Below, piece after piece: positions 10,299 through 19,085 of a stretch of DNA of 64,000 nucleotides. Location of the stretch: NCBI RefSeq assembly GCF_003002025.1, contig NZ_PVZB01000024.1, positions 1 to 64,000 on the forward strand, written 5' to 3'. Below the pieces are notes generated by a model. That model was not told the origin of the DNA. It searched no databases and saw only the letters and a program-made list of their open reading frames with translations. Position numbers and translations under genes: made by a program. Each line of letters begins with the position of its first letter. Positions within the stretch are counted from its first letter, which is position 1. Source of the DNA: Paraburkholderia sp. BL25I1N1 (lineage in GTDB: Bacteria > Pseudomonadota > Gammaproteobacteria > Burkholderiales > Burkholderiaceae).

Positions 10299-10649
10299 TT
10301 ACTCGCCGATAGCGTGTGCCGCGTTGTCCAGTTCCTGATTCAAGACGCGCTGTTCGTCGCCCGACAGGCCGCCGCCGTGTTGCGCGGCCATGTCGTGCGC
10401 TTCCTGACGGATCACGTCGAGGCGATGGTGCAGCGCTGCGCCTTGGGGCGGCGGGTAATAGCCCTGATTCACGCGGTTGTCGATCCGGCGGCTGAGGTTG
10501 TCGATGCGGCCTTCGACCTGATGCAGGCGCTGATCCGCGATCTGTTGCGGGTTGGGGCGAGGCGCCGGCTGGGGTTGAGGCGCCACCACACAGGCGGCGA
10601 GGGAACTGAGCAAGGCGCAAGCGGCGAGCGCGCGGATAGTACGGGGCAT
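10299..10649 (-). CDS. Small lipoprotein of unknown function
   Basis: 116 residues from ATG 10649 (MPRTIRALAAC), chosen because GGAG stands six bases upstream; the ATG at 10667 lacks such a site. The N-terminus is a lipoprotein signal with lipobox LAAC (about residue 20), followed by a short proline/glutamine-rich linker and a helical, charged body (RLHQVEGRIDNLSRRID) that may form a coiled coil. The predicted place is the outer membrane facing the periplasm. No family with known role recognised. A 15-base palindrome lies 32 bases upstream of the start. Confidence 0.8.
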   Translation of the reverse strand: MPRTIRALAACALLSSLAACVVAPQPQPAPRPNPQQIADQRLHQVEGRIDNLSRRIDNRVNQGYYPPPQGAALHHRLDVIRQEAHDMAAQHGGGLSGDEQRVLNQELDNAAHAIGE

Positions 10650-10680
10650 GGACACTCCGGAAGTCATTGTCGTTTTGTGG

Positions 10681-10695
10681 TGCTACCTGGTAGCA
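10681..10695. promoter_or_regulatory. 15-base palindrome upstream of the lipoprotein gene
   Basis: TGCTACC-T-GGTAGCA is a perfect inverted repeat with one central base, 32 bases before the start codon at 10649. Position and symmetry suggest an operator for a dimeric repressor; no regulator can be named. Confidence 0.4.
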
Positions 10696-10846
10696 ACGGA
10701 TGACTACCGGGCCGCGCTGACCTGCGGCGCGGCCTGATTTGTAACGTTATGTTCCTTTTGGGCTTGTCAGGGTTTTGGGCCCGCGCCGCGTGCACGGCGA
10801 GTGCTGTTTTAGGTACACAAGCCGTTTCGCCGCGCGGACCAAACCG

Positions 10847-11896
10847 TCAGCGAATCCGCTCGAACGGCAGCCGGGCGCCTTCTTCCGAGCTTCGTTCGGC
10901 AAGCTCGATAACCGTCATAACGTCGACGGCGTCCTGTGCGCTCACCGGGAATTTCACGCCGTTCTGGATCGCGTCGGCCACCGCGACATAAAACCCGGCG
11001 TAATCGCCATTGCGCGTCGGCCACTCCCGCTCGACTTCCTGATCGCCTTCCACGACGCGCACCACACCCGGGGCGTTGCCGGCGCCGAAGCCGTCGTCGC
11101 CCGGACGCAGGCCCGCCTTCAATTGATCTTCCTGCGTGTCGAGCCCGTATTTCATATAGCTGCCGCGTGTGCCGTGGAGGGTGAAGCGCGGCGCGACCAG
11201 CGCCGTCAGCGCGCTCGCGTGCAGCACCACTTCGAATTCGCCGTAGCCGAGCTGGATGTGCACGTAGTCAGGTGCGCCGGCGTCGTCACGATGTGCGCGC
11301 ACCGTTGCCGACACGGTTTGCGGCGTGCCGAACAGCGCCAGCGCCTGGTCGATCAGATGCGGTCCGAGGTCCAGCAGCAAGCCGCCGCCTCGCGACGCTT
11401 CCTCGCGCCAGCGCTGGCGCACCTCCGGCCGGAAACGGTCGAAGTGCGATTCGTATTGCGTGATCCGTCCCAACTCGCCGCTCGCCAGCAGATCGCGCAC
11501 GGTCAGAAAATCGCCGTCCCAGCGACGGTTGTGAAACGGCATGAAGAGTTTGCCTCGGGCGAGCGCGATGTTGGCCAGCGTGTGCGCGTCGGCGGCGTTC
11601 AGCGTGACCGGTTTGTCCACCACCACGTGCTTGCCCGCTTCCAGCGTGCGGCGGGCCAGGTCGAAGTGCGTGTCGTTCGGCGTGGCGATCACGATGCAGT
11701 CGAGTTCATCCAGCGCCAGCAGCGCGTCGAGGTCGGCCACCACCTTGGTGTGCGGATAGTCGGCGAGCGCGCGCTCGGGCTGGCTCGTGGCAATGGCCGC
11801 GACGCTCGCGCGGCCGCAGTGCTCGATCACCGGCGCATGAAAGGTCGCGCCGGCGAAACCGTAACCCATCAATCCAATCTTCAGCGATGCGGACAT
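10847..11896 (-). CDS. Gfo/Idh/MocA-family oxidoreductase
   Basis: 349 residues. The N-terminal Rossmann fold shows the nucleotide-binding GYGFAGATFH (about 11-20) and the family's cofactor/substrate motif DKPVT (about 96-100). The C-terminal alpha/beta domain carries GGGLLLDLGPHLIDQ with the catalytic-type His near residue 183. Members oxidise or reduce sugars, inositols or related compounds with NAD(P). The YdgJ/YhhX-type N-terminus suggests an acyclic or sugar substrate, but this cannot be settled. Divergent from rep; no operon partner. Confidence 0.88.
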   Translation of the reverse strand: MSASLKIGLMGYGFAGATFHAPVIEHCGRASVAAIATSQPERALADYPHTKVVADLDALLALDELDCIVIATPNDTHFDLARRTLEAGKHVVVDKPVTLNAADAHTLANIALARGKLFMPFHNRRWDGDFLTVRDLLASGELGRITQYESHFDRFRPEVRQRWREEASRGGGLLLDLGPHLIDQALALFGTPQTVSATVRAHRDDAGAPDYVHIQLGYGEFEVVLHASALTALVAPRFTLHGTRGSYMKYGLDTQEDQLKAGLRPGDDGFGAGNAPGVVRVVEGDQEVEREWPTRNGDYAGFYVAVADAIQNGVKFPVSAQDAVDVMTVIELAERSSEEGARLPFERIR

Positions 11897-12201
11897 GCGT
11901 GTCTTCCTGCAAAAACGGCGCGCCGCTTTGCCACCGCGGCGACGGCGCGCAACACCGCAATTGTGGCATGTCCTGGAGGTGGACCGTCAGCGTCGTCGTG
12001 AGCGTTTGTCGCCGCTATCCGTCAACACAATCGTGTTAACATCGCTCCTCTCGCGCGAACCGCAGCGGGCCGGAATACCCGCGCACCGCGCGGGGCGCCC
12101 GTTCCAGCTGCCGGGGCTGCGCAGCATGCCCCCGGGCCTCCGGCGAATATGCCGCCACGCCCTCAACCGCTGCTTTCAACCGCAACACCCATCCACTGAC
12201 G
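11897..12201. other. Intergenic region between divergent oxidoreductase and rep genes
   Basis: 305 bases without a gene. It must hold the promoters of both neighbours. The one visible structure is AACAC (12024-12028) and GTGTT (12033-12037), a short inverted repeat inside an AT-richer patch, possibly an operator. Nothing else is supported. Confidence 0.5.
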
Positions 12202-14292
12202 ATGTCCGCAGGCCTGAACCCCGCTCAAAATGAAGCGGTCCGTTATCTCGACGGTCCGTGTCTCGTGCTCGCCGGCGCAGGTAGTGGCAAGACGCGCGTG
12301 ATCACGCAGAAGATCGCGCACCTGATCGAGGCCAAGGGCTTCGAGCCGCGCCACATCGCCGCCGTCACGTTCACGAACAAGGCCGCGTTGGAAATGCGCG
12401 AGCGCGTGGGCAAGCTGCTCGAAGGCAAGACCCTCACCACGCCTGGCAAGGAAGGCCGCAAAGTGCCCGTCAACCAGTTGACGGTCTGCACCTTCCACTC
12501 GCTTGGCGTGCAGATTCTGCGGCAGGAAGCGGAGCACGTCGGCCTGAAGCCGCAGTTCTCGATCATGGATTCCGATGACTGCTTCGGCATGATCCAGGAG
12601 CAGGTCGGCTCGACGGATAAGGGCTTCATCCGCAAGATCCAGTCGATCATCTCGTTGTGGAAAAACGGCATGATCATGCCGGAGCAGGCGATCGCGATCG
12701 CCGCGAACGAGGATGAACATCAGGCCGCGATCGTCTACCGCAATTACGTGGCGACGCTGCACGCGTATCAGGCAGTCGATTTCGACGACCTCATCCGTCT
12801 GCCCGCCGAACTCTTCGAAAAGAACGAGCAGGTGCGCGACCGCTGGCAGAACAAGCTGCGCTATCTGCTGATCGACGAGTATCAGGACACCAACGCCTGC
12901 CAGTACGAACTGGTGAAGCTGCTGGCCGGCAAGCGCGCGGCGTTCACGGCGGTGGGCGACGACGATCAGGCGATCTACGGCTGGCGCGGCGCGACGCTCG
13001 AAAATCTCGGCCAACTCAGCAAGGATTTTCCGAAGCTGCATCTGATCAAGCTGGAGCAGAACTACCGCTCGACGGTCCGCATTCTGACCGCCGCGAACAA
13101 CGTGATCGCGAACAATCCGAAGCTGTTCGAAAAGAAGCTGTGGTCCGAACACGGCATGGGCGACACGATCACCGTCACGCCATGCAACGACGAAGAGCAC
13201 GAGGCCGAGTCCGTGGTGTTTCGCCTGTCGGCGCACAAGTTCGAGCGGCGCGCGAATTTCCGCGACTACGCGATCCTGTATCGCGGCAACTTTCAGGCGC
13301 GAATTTTCGAGCAGGTGTTGCGGCGCGAGCGGATTCCGTACGTGTTGTCCGGTGGCCAATCTTTCTTCGACAAGGCCGAGATCAAGGACATCTGCGCGTA
13401 TCTGCGTCTGATCGCCAACGCGAACGACGACCCCGCGTTCATCCGCGCGATCACGACGCCGCGACGCGGCGTCGGCAACACGACGCTCGAGGCGCTCGGC
13501 TCGTTCGCAGGCCAAGCCAAAGTGTCGCTGTTCGAGGCGGTGTACATGGGCGGCATCGAGGCGCGTCTGTCGCCGCGGCAGATCGAGCCGATGCGCGTGT
13601 TCTGCGATTTCATGCAGCGCCTCACCGATCGCGCCGAGAAGGACGCCGCCGGCACGCTGCTCGACGAACTGATGGACGCGATCCACTACGAAGCCTATCT
13701 GTACGACGCGTTCGACGAACGTCAGGCGCAGTCCAAGTGGCAAAACGTGCTGGAGTTCATGGAATGGCTCAAGCGCAAGGGCACCAGGGCCGAGCCCACG
13801 GGCGCCGCGGCCGATGAAGCCACCGGCTACGACACCGCCGACGGTCTCGGCGACACCGGCAAGAGCCTGCTCGGGCTGATCCAGACGGTCGCGCTGATGT
13901 CGATGCTCGAAGGCCGCGAGGAAGATCCCGACGCGGTGCGTTTGTCGACGGTGCATGCGTCGAAGGGTCTGGAGTATCCGCACGTGTTTCTGGTGGGCGT
14001 CGAGGAAGGCATCATGCCGCATCGCGGCGGTGCGGACGACGAGCCGATCGACGACGCGCGCATCGAAGAAGAGCGCCGGCTGATGTACGTGGCGATCACG
14101 CGAGCGCAGCGCAGTCTGCATCTGAACTGGTGCAAGAAGCGCAAGCGCGCGCGAGAGACGGTGGTGTGCGAGCCGTCACGCTTCATTCCCGAAATGCTGC
14201 TCGACGACGCCCCGCCGCCGACGCCCGAAGAAGCGCCGATGTCGCCGAAAGACCGGCTCGCGAGTTTGAAGGCGCTGTTGCAGAAGCCTTGA
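12202..14292 (+). CDS. rep: ATP-dependent DNA helicase Rep (UvrD/Rep superfamily 1)
   Basis: 696 residues, close to the family's length. Visible superfamily 1A helicase motifs: Walker A GAGSGKT (about 26-32), motif Ia VTFTNKAALEM, motif II DEYQDTN (about 225-231), motif III DDDQAIYGWRGA, motif IV EQNYRSTVRI, motif V TVHASKGLEYPHVFL, and motif VI YVAITRAQ. The enzyme unwinds DNA 3' to 5' at replication forks and helps clear bound proteins. ATG at 12202 fits the family's N-terminus (MSAGLNPAQNEAV). Stands alone between divergent and convergent neighbours and ends before a bidirectional terminator. Confidence 0.95.
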   Translation: MSAGLNPAQNEAVRYLDGPCLVLAGAGSGKTRVITQKIAHLIEAKGFEPRHIAAVTFTNKAALEMRERVGKLLEGKTLTTPGKEGRKVPVNQLTVCTFHSLGVQILRQEAEHVGLKPQFSIMDSDDCFGMIQEQVGSTDKGFIRKIQSIISLWKNGMIMPEQAIAIAANEDEHQAAIVYRNYVATLHAYQAVDFDDLIRLPAELFEKNEQVRDRWQNKLRYLLIDEYQDTNACQYELVKLLAGKRAAFTAVGDDDQAIYGWRGATLENLGQLSKDFPKLHLIKLEQNYRSTVRILTAANNVIANNPKLFEKKLWSEHGMGDTITVTPCNDEEHEAESVVFRLSAHKFERRANFRDYAILYRGNFQARIFEQVLRRERIPYVLSGGQSFFDKAEIKDICAYLRLIANANDDPAFIRAITTPRRGVGNTTLEALGSFAGQAKVSLFEAVYMGGIEARLSPRQIEPMRVFCDFMQRLTDRAEKDAAGTLLDELMDAIHYEAYLYDAFDERQAQSKWQNVLEFMEWLKRKGTRAEPTGAAADEATGYDTADGLGDTGKSLLGLIQTVALMSMLEGREEDPDAVRLSTVHASKGLEYPHVFLVGVEEGIMPHRGGADDEPIDDARIEEERRLMYVAITRAQRSLHLNWCKKRKRARETVVCEPSRFIPEMLLDDAPPPTPEEAPMSPKDRLASLKALLQKP

Positions 14293-14344
14293 GCTGATGC
14301 TGAGATTGTTGAGATCGCGTAGGCCTGTTTGCCGGCCGCGATAT

Positions 14345-14386
14345 AAAAAATCCCTGCAGCGCGGCGACGCGGCGCAGGGATTTTTT
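14345..14386. terminator. Bidirectional terminator between rep and the cytochrome gene
   Basis: AAAAAATCCCTGC (14345-14357) is matched by GCAGGGATTTTTT (14374-14386); the stem has T-runs on both strands, so it can serve both convergent genes. Confidence 0.93.
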
Positions 14387-14413
14387 AGTGCTGCGGCAAA
14401 CGCCGCGAGCGTT

Positions 14414-15316
14414 TTACTTCACCGCGCTGACCATGTAGTCGACGGCGGCCTTCACATCCGCGTCGGAGGCTGTCGAGCCGCCCTTCGGCGGCATCGCGCC
14501 CTTGCCGTGCAGCGCGTAGTTATAGACCGTGTCCATCGGCTCTTTCAGCCGGGGTGCCCAGGCATCTTTGTCGCCGAACTTCGGTGCGTTCAACACGCCG
14601 GCCGCATGACAGGCCTGGCAAACCTGCTGATACAACGCCTTGCCTGCTTGTGACGCGTCGGCGCTTTGCGCGCCGACCGCTGCCGGCGCGGCCGCTTGCG
14701 GCACGCTCGCCATGGCGGCCATCGCTGCGGCGGCCTGAGCCGCACCCGCGTCGGAAGCGCCGGCGGGCGCCGCTGCCGCAGCACCGGATGCCGCAGCTGC
14801 TGCTGCGCCCACTGCCGGCTGAGCCGGTTCAGGGAAACTGCCGCCGGAATTGTTGGCCATGTAGGCGACCGCGCGGGCGATTTCGAAATCGCTGTAGTCG
14901 TCCGGACTGGTGCCGCCGCGCGGGGGCATCGCGCCTTTGCCGGAGAGCGCCGTGTGCAGCAGCGTGTCGAAGCCCTGCGCGATGCGCGGTGCCCAGTCGG
15001 CGGTATTGGTGAATTTCGGTGCGCCTGCCGCACCCGACGCGTGACACGCGGAGCACACCGCCTTGTAGACTTCCTCGCCGGACTTGTAGACGCGTGGCGC
15101 GTTGGCGTCGCGAATGTCGACTTGGGCGAACGGCTTGATGCGGGCGGTGACCTCGGCTTCGGAGAGGGAGTCGGTGCCGGCGCCGGTGCGCGTCGAATTG
15201 TCGACGTAGATCACTAGCAGAACGATGATGACGATCGGTACCGCAAAACTGGCGATGATTGCGGCGACGAGCTGCCCGGGGGTTTTGATCGGGGCTCCGT
15301 GTGGTGCTTCGCTCAT
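14414..15316 (-). CDS. Membrane-anchored diheme cytochrome c (c5-like)
   Basis: 300 residues from ATG 15316 (MSEAPHG). A single membrane helix at about 15-38 anchors the protein, with the rest in the periplasm. Two class I heme domains follow: CSACH (88-92) with its likely Met ligand in GKGAMPPRGG (about 130), and a second CQACH (about 219-223) with GKGAMPPKGG. The two domains are near repeats of each other, joined by an Ala-rich linker of about 70 residues. The protein should pass electrons in the respiratory chain, perhaps to a terminal oxidase; partners are not in the window. A longer frame from 15580 lacks support. Confidence 0.9.
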   Translation of the reverse strand: MSEAPHGAPIKTPGQLVAAIIASFAVPIVIIVLLVIYVDNSTRTGAGTDSLSEAEVTARIKPFAQVDIRDANAPRVYKSGEEVYKAVCSACHASGAAGAPKFTNTADWAPRIAQGFDTLLHTALSGKGAMPPRGGTSPDDYSDFEIARAVAYMANNSGGSFPEPAQPAVGAAAAAASGAAAAAPAGASDAGAAQAAAAMAAMASVPQAAAPAAVGAQSADASQAGKALYQQVCQACHAAGVLNAPKFGDKDAWAPRLKEPMDTVYNYALHGKGAMPPKGGSTASDADVKAAVDYMVSAVK

Positions 15317-15590
15317 GCTTGTCTCGTCTCCGTGGGTATGTGAGCGGTACAGCGTGACGGCAACTTCTTGTTCTTTAATCAGGCACGGACGATTATAGAC
15401 GGAACATTTCGGCGGCGGCGAGGGGCGCGGCGCGGTGTTCAGCAGGCGTTTACCCGCATCGCGCGGGTTGTGCGAAAGACTGCGAAGACCGGCCTTCAGG
15501 CCGTCCGGTGGACGGTATGGCGGAAACCGGGTATCCTTTCGGTCTCGCTTTGGCGTCGCATCCGTTCTGGTGCCGCGCATTCGTGTTGAA

Positions 15591-15666
15591 GCGCCCGTAG
15601 CTCAATGGATAGAGTACTGCCCTCCGAAGGCAGGGGTTGCTGGTTCGATCCCAGCCGGGCGCACCA
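15591..15666 (+). tRNA. tRNA-Arg (anticodon CCG)
   Basis: A complete cloverleaf. Acceptor GCGCCCG pairs with CGGGCGC, the anticodon stem CTGCC/GGCAG holds the loop CTCCGAA with anticodon CCG (reads CGG), the T arm contains GGTTCGATCC, and the CCA tail is encoded at 15664-15666. Confidence 0.98.
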
Positions 15667-15687
15667 AAAAGAGTCGAACTCGCTCAA

Positions 15688-15725
15688 GGGCTTACGCAAT
15701 ATGCGCTAAGCCCTTTTGTTTTTTT
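15688..15725 (+). terminator. Terminator downstream of tRNA-Arg
   Basis: GGGCTTACGC and GCGCTAAGCCC form a stem with one bulged base, followed by TTTTGTTTTTT. It ends the tRNA transcript. Confidence 0.88.
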
Positions 15726-16048
15726 ACGGTCATGTCGTGTTCAGACGACTGCCGCCTAAACTCCCATATTCCTGCAAATAATCGTCCCTCGACGCCCTGC
15801 GTCCGCTCGCATGCGCTTTGCAGAATTATCCTAAAAAAATGCGCTTTGTCTGTATTGAAACTAAGAATCGGACGTTTGAACGTCTCCATGCGGAAATTTC
15901 CCATTGCCCCACCCTATCCTCTTAATTAGCATGGCTTGTTCATGCAAATTGCATCGCGTGAATATCCCCGAAGCGGCATTCGACATCGCTTCACTGATTA
16001 ATAAAGGTGTCGCGATCTATCCGCGCGCCGATCGTTTTATTGCAGGTC
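15726..16048. other. Intergenic region, no gene seen
   Basis: About 320 bases, distinctly richer in A/T than the coding DNA around it, between the tRNA terminator and the outer-membrane protein gene. No gene, RNA or clear repeat is supported. The lower GC and the position next to a tRNA leave room for an old insertion, but no attachment-site repeat of the tRNA end is visible. Confidence 0.4.
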
Positions 16049-16570
16049 ATGTACAAAATAACCCGGCTGATTTTAACCGCATCGATCATGATGCTATCCA
16101 ATCTCGTCCACGCGCAATCGGTGGCGCCTCAAACAGGTGCAAGCGAGTTTGCCGGTCCCTATGTGGGTTTCAAATTGGGTGTGAATACCTCCGATGCCTC
16201 AGGCGTTCACAGTAAAGCATCGCACGCCACGGTTTTTCCCGGTTTCACGGCGGGATATAACTTTGACGTCGACCGTTTCGTCGCAGGCGCCGAAGTTTTT
16301 GCCGATCTGCATCATGGCTCGACAACCTATAAAGACGGCGGAATCGATGCGAAATTCGGCATGCCGTTCAATCAGTTCATGCCCTATGTCCGTATTGGAT
16401 TGACAACGGATTGGCCGAACATCCGTCCTCACTGGGGTTTAGGCGTCGAATATAAATTCGCTAAACACGTGAGCGCGGTGGGCGAATGGACAACCGACAC
16501 CAGCAATCACGACGGCACCCGAAGAACGAATAACAGCTTCACCATCGGTGTGCAATATCACTTCAACTAA
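16049..16570 (+). CDS. Outer-membrane beta-barrel protein
   Basis: 173 residues from ATG 16049 (MYKITRLIL), with AGG five bases upstream. A signal peptide (about 1-22, ending VHA) is followed by alternating polar/aromatic strands: FAGPYVGFKLGVN, FPGFTAGYNF, FVAGAEVFADL, FMPYVRIGLT, HWGLGVEYKF, and a final strand ending in Phe-Asn (IGVQYHFN). This is the pattern of small eight-stranded barrels of the OmpA/Opa-like group. Role unknown. Codon use is less GC-rich than in neighbours, matching the A/T-richer stretch upstream. Confidence 0.75.
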   Translation: MYKITRLILTASIMMLSNLVHAQSVAPQTGASEFAGPYVGFKLGVNTSDASGVHSKASHATVFPGFTAGYNFDVDRFVAGAEVFADLHHGSTTYKDGGIDAKFGMPFNQFMPYVRIGLTTDWPNIRPHWGLGVEYKFAKHVSAVGEWTTDTSNHDGTRRTNNSFTIGVQYHFN

Positions 16571-16670
16571 CGTGCTGGATTCGCAACTGCGCGACTAACC
16601 GATCGGACTCGAACAACCGCCTTCCCCGCAACAAGGTTGTTGAAAGCGCCCCCTGCCGTTAGAATGCCCC

Positions 16671-16821
16671 GGTCACTGGGGAGTAGCCTTCCTTCATCCT
16701 TTGAAGGAGAGCGCGTCAACATACTTGGCCTGCGGGTCATGGCGCGTTCGACCGGGTCGGTTTGGCGAGACCATTGACGCACTGCCTCGTTCTGGTCGGA
16801 CGGGCGGCGGTGCGTCATTGG
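16671..16821 (+). ncRNA. yybP-ykoY type manganese riboswitch with expression-platform hairpin
   Basis: The conserved pieces are in order: GGGGAGTAGCC (from 16679), then GTCAACATACTTGG (from 16715), and GGCGAGACC (16764-16772), with GTCA/TGAC closing the basal helix. These match the Mn2+-sensing yybP-ykoY RNA. Just after it TGACGCAC (16775-16782) pairs perfectly with GTGCGTCA (16810-16817) and would compete with the basal helix, so it is the probable switch hairpin. It leads to the antiporter gene at 16938. Confidence 0.82.
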
Positions 16822-16937
16822 TTAGTCATCTACGTCCGACCGCGGAGTTGCCCTGTGAAAAATCGTCGCATCCAGCAAGTCTCCCCTCTCGTCCGTTCGC
16901 CGCGTCTCTGCTTCTGTCTGTCCGCGGAGCGCCGCGC

Positions 16938-17948
16938 ATGACCGGTCTCCTGTTCGAACTTGCCATCATGCTGGTCGTCATTCTGGTGGCGGCCGAGCTC
17001 TTCACCAATGCACTCGAGCATCTGGGCGAACGCCTCAAGATTTCCGAAGGCGTGACGGGTTCACTATTCGCCGCCGTCGGCACGGCGTTGCCCGAGACGC
17101 TCGTACCGCTGCTCGCGATCGCCGGCGGCACGACCGATAACGTGGTCAACCAGGAAATCGGCGTCGGCGCGATTCTCGGTGCACCACTGATGCTCTCCAC
17201 CCTCTCCACCTTCCTCATGACGCTCGCGATTGTCGGCTCGCGGGGCGCGCGCGGCTGGGTCGCGCCGGAGCGTACGGGTTTCACGCGCGACCTCAACTAT
17301 TTCCTGTGCGCGTTCGTGCTGGCCGCTGCGGCGATGTACGTGCCGCATGAGCAAATGATCGTGCGCGCGCTCTTCAGCGTGGCGCTGGTCGGCGTGTACG
17401 TCACCTACGTGGTGATGACCTTCCGTGCATCGAATGATCTGGTCGATGCCGGCCACGGCACTGAAGCGCCGGGCAAGATGCTGATCTCGCGCCTCGGCGT
17501 GCCGACCAACCTCGCGACCATCGTGGTGCAACTGGCGCTCGCCGTCGCGTTGCTGGTGTGGGGCGCGGAAGGCTTCATCCATGGTGTGCGCGGTGTCTCG
17601 CAGGCGCTCGGCGTGTCGCCGCTGCTGCTCTCGCTACTGATCATTCCGATCGCGACCGAGCTGCCCGAGAAGGTCAACAGCATTCTCTGGATTCGCCGCG
17701 GCAAGGACACGTTGGCGTTCGGCAACATCACCGGTGCGATGGTGTTTCAGGGCACCTTGCTGCCAGCAATCGGTATCCTGCTGACGCCGTGGGTGCCGCG
17801 TATCGAAGTGGTGACCGGCATCGTGATCACGCTCGCCGCCGCGGCGTGGCTGCGGATCAATGTGCGTGAGCGCGGCGTGCCGGTGTGGGCGTTACTGATT
17901 TGCGGCGTGCTCTATGCCACGTATCTGGCGATTACGCTGAGCCGCTAG
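16938..17948 (+). CDS. CaCA-family cation antiporter, probable manganese or calcium exporter
   Basis: 336 residues from ATG 16938 (MTGLLFELAIML), the usual family N-terminus; an in-frame start at 16701 would lie inside the riboswitch. About ten membrane helices are visible in two inverted halves. Each half carries the alpha-repeat cation site: GTALPETLVPLLA (about 50-62) and ATELPEKVNSI (about 236-246), with the paired acidic residues that bind the ion. The family exchanges Ca2+ or similar ions for H+ or Na+. The riboswitch upstream argues for Mn2+ export. The gene stands alone on its strand. Confidence 0.85.
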   Translation: MTGLLFELAIMLVVILVAAELFTNALEHLGERLKISEGVTGSLFAAVGTALPETLVPLLAIAGGTTDNVVNQEIGVGAILGAPLMLSTLSTFLMTLAIVGSRGARGWVAPERTGFTRDLNYFLCAFVLAAAAMYVPHEQMIVRALFSVALVGVYVTYVVMTFRASNDLVDAGHGTEAPGKMLISRLGVPTNLATIVVQLALAVALLVWGAEGFIHGVRGVSQALGVSPLLLSLLIIPIATELPEKVNSILWIRRGKDTLAFGNITGAMVFQGTLLPAIGILLTPWVPRIEVVTGIVITLAAAAWLRINVRERGVPVWALLICGVLYATYLAITLSR

Positions 17949-17979
17949 ACGAGCCGCCGACGACAGTTGAATCAGTCGC

Positions 17980-18006
17980 AGAAGGCCGCTCGCCCCACGG
18001 CCTTCT
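17980..18006. terminator. Hairpin between convergent antiporter and HAD genes
   Basis: AGAAGGCCG (17980-17988) and CGGCCTTCT (17998-18006) form a perfect 9-bp stem between two convergent genes. The following T-runs are weak on both strands. Confidence 0.55.
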
Positions 18007-18017
18007 GAGTTTCAGGT

Positions 18018-19085
18018 TCAGTTCGGCCGGGCCGTTGTCGGCGCTGCGGTCGCTGTCGCGCCGTCCGGCTTGAACACGACTCTCCAGTCATCTTTCATAT
18101 CGACGACAAGCCAGCCTTTCGCGCCGGCCTCGTCCAGACCTTTGTCGAGTTTGCCGCTCTTCGCCGTGCGGTCGTATGCGTATTCGCGATCCGCGTCCGT
18201 GTGATGCACGAGCGCGGCGAGGCGCGGGCCATCGCCTGCCGAGGTCCATTCGAGCATTGGCCCGTCCCCATCCGCGTTACCGAACGCGATCACCGGACGT
18301 CTGCCGATCACGCGCTCGATGGCGAGCGGTTTGGCCGAGCCGTCGACCAGCGTGTCGACTTGCGCGAGGCGCGTCAGCGAGACAGCACCGTTGCTCTGGC
18401 CATACCGATACTTAACGGTGCTGCCGATCACCTGCTCGGGCGGAATGCCGTACATGCGTTGGGCGACGTCGCGGGCGAACTCGGCGTCGCCGCCCGTCAC
18501 CAGATAGCTCTTGAAGCCGTTGGCGCGCAGATAGGCAAGCAACTCGAGCATGGGCTGATACGCGAGATCGGCGTAGGGCCGGTTGAAGTGCGGGTCAGCC
18601 GCGGAATCGAACCATTCGCGCACGAGTGCGGCGAACTGATCGCCCGTCATGCCGGCGTGGGCCGCCGCCAACACCCGCATCGAGCCGCTGTCGCCGCTTG
18701 CCGCCACACTCTTGAGATTGCCTTTGAGGATCGAGCGAAACGGCTCCTGACGCATCCATTCCGGATGCCGTCCGGCCACCGTCTTCACACGTTGCAGCGC
18801 GAACACCAATTGCACCGAAGCGGGCTGCTCGGGCCACAGTGTGCCGTCGTTATCGAATACGGCGATCCGGTCGGCACGCGGGATGAAGTCCTTGGACTCG
18901 GGCGTAGTCACGAGCGTCACGAAGTCGACAATCGAGTGTTTGGTCTTCGTGTCATTCCACGACGCCAACGCGGCGGCCGTCGATGCGCCGGCCTGCGACA
19001 CCCCGTCCTGTCGCGGCGTCACGGAACAGGCACAAAGAAGGACAACGGTGAAGGCGATGCAGTACCGGTGCAGCGTGCGAATCAT
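18018..19085 (-). CDS. HAD-superfamily phosphatase-like lipoprotein
   Basis: 355 residues. N-terminal signal with lipobox LCAC (about residue 17-20) suggests a lipid-anchored periplasmic protein. The HAD core shows motif I FDNDGTLWPEQ (about residues 76-86; nucleophile Asp and acid Asp), the motif II region VTGGDAEFARDVA, and motif III/IV ending in AFGNADGDGPML. This is the layout of phosphoserine-phosphatase-like acid phosphatases exported to the periplasm. The substrate is unknown. The stop lies close to a convergent hairpin; upstream begins a long gene-poor stretch. Confidence 0.83.
   Translation of the reverse strand: MIRTLHRYCIAFTVVLLCACSVTPRQDGVSQAGASTAAALASWNDTKTKHSIVDFVTLVTTPESKDFIPRADRIAVFDNDGTLWPEQPASVQLVFALQRVKTVAGRHPEWMRQEPFRSILKGNLKSVAASGDSGSMRVLAAAHAGMTGDQFAALVREWFDSAADPHFNRPYADLAYQPMLELLAYLRANGFKSYLVTGGDAEFARDVAQRMYGIPPEQVIGSTVKYRYGQSNGAVSLTRLAQVDTLVDGSAKPLAIERVIGRRPVIAFGNADGDGPMLEWTSAGDGPRLAALVHHTDADREYAYDRTAKSGKLDKGLDEAGAKGWLVVDMKDDWRVVFKPDGATATAAPTTARPN

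Noticed and set aside
12163..14121. 652-codon minus-strand frame opposite rep
   Set aside because: Antisense shadow of the helicase gene, which itself has all motifs in order.
15667..16048. Possible genomic island inserted at tRNA-Arg
   Set aside because: No integrase, no direct repeat of the tRNA 3' end and only about 900 bases of lower GC.
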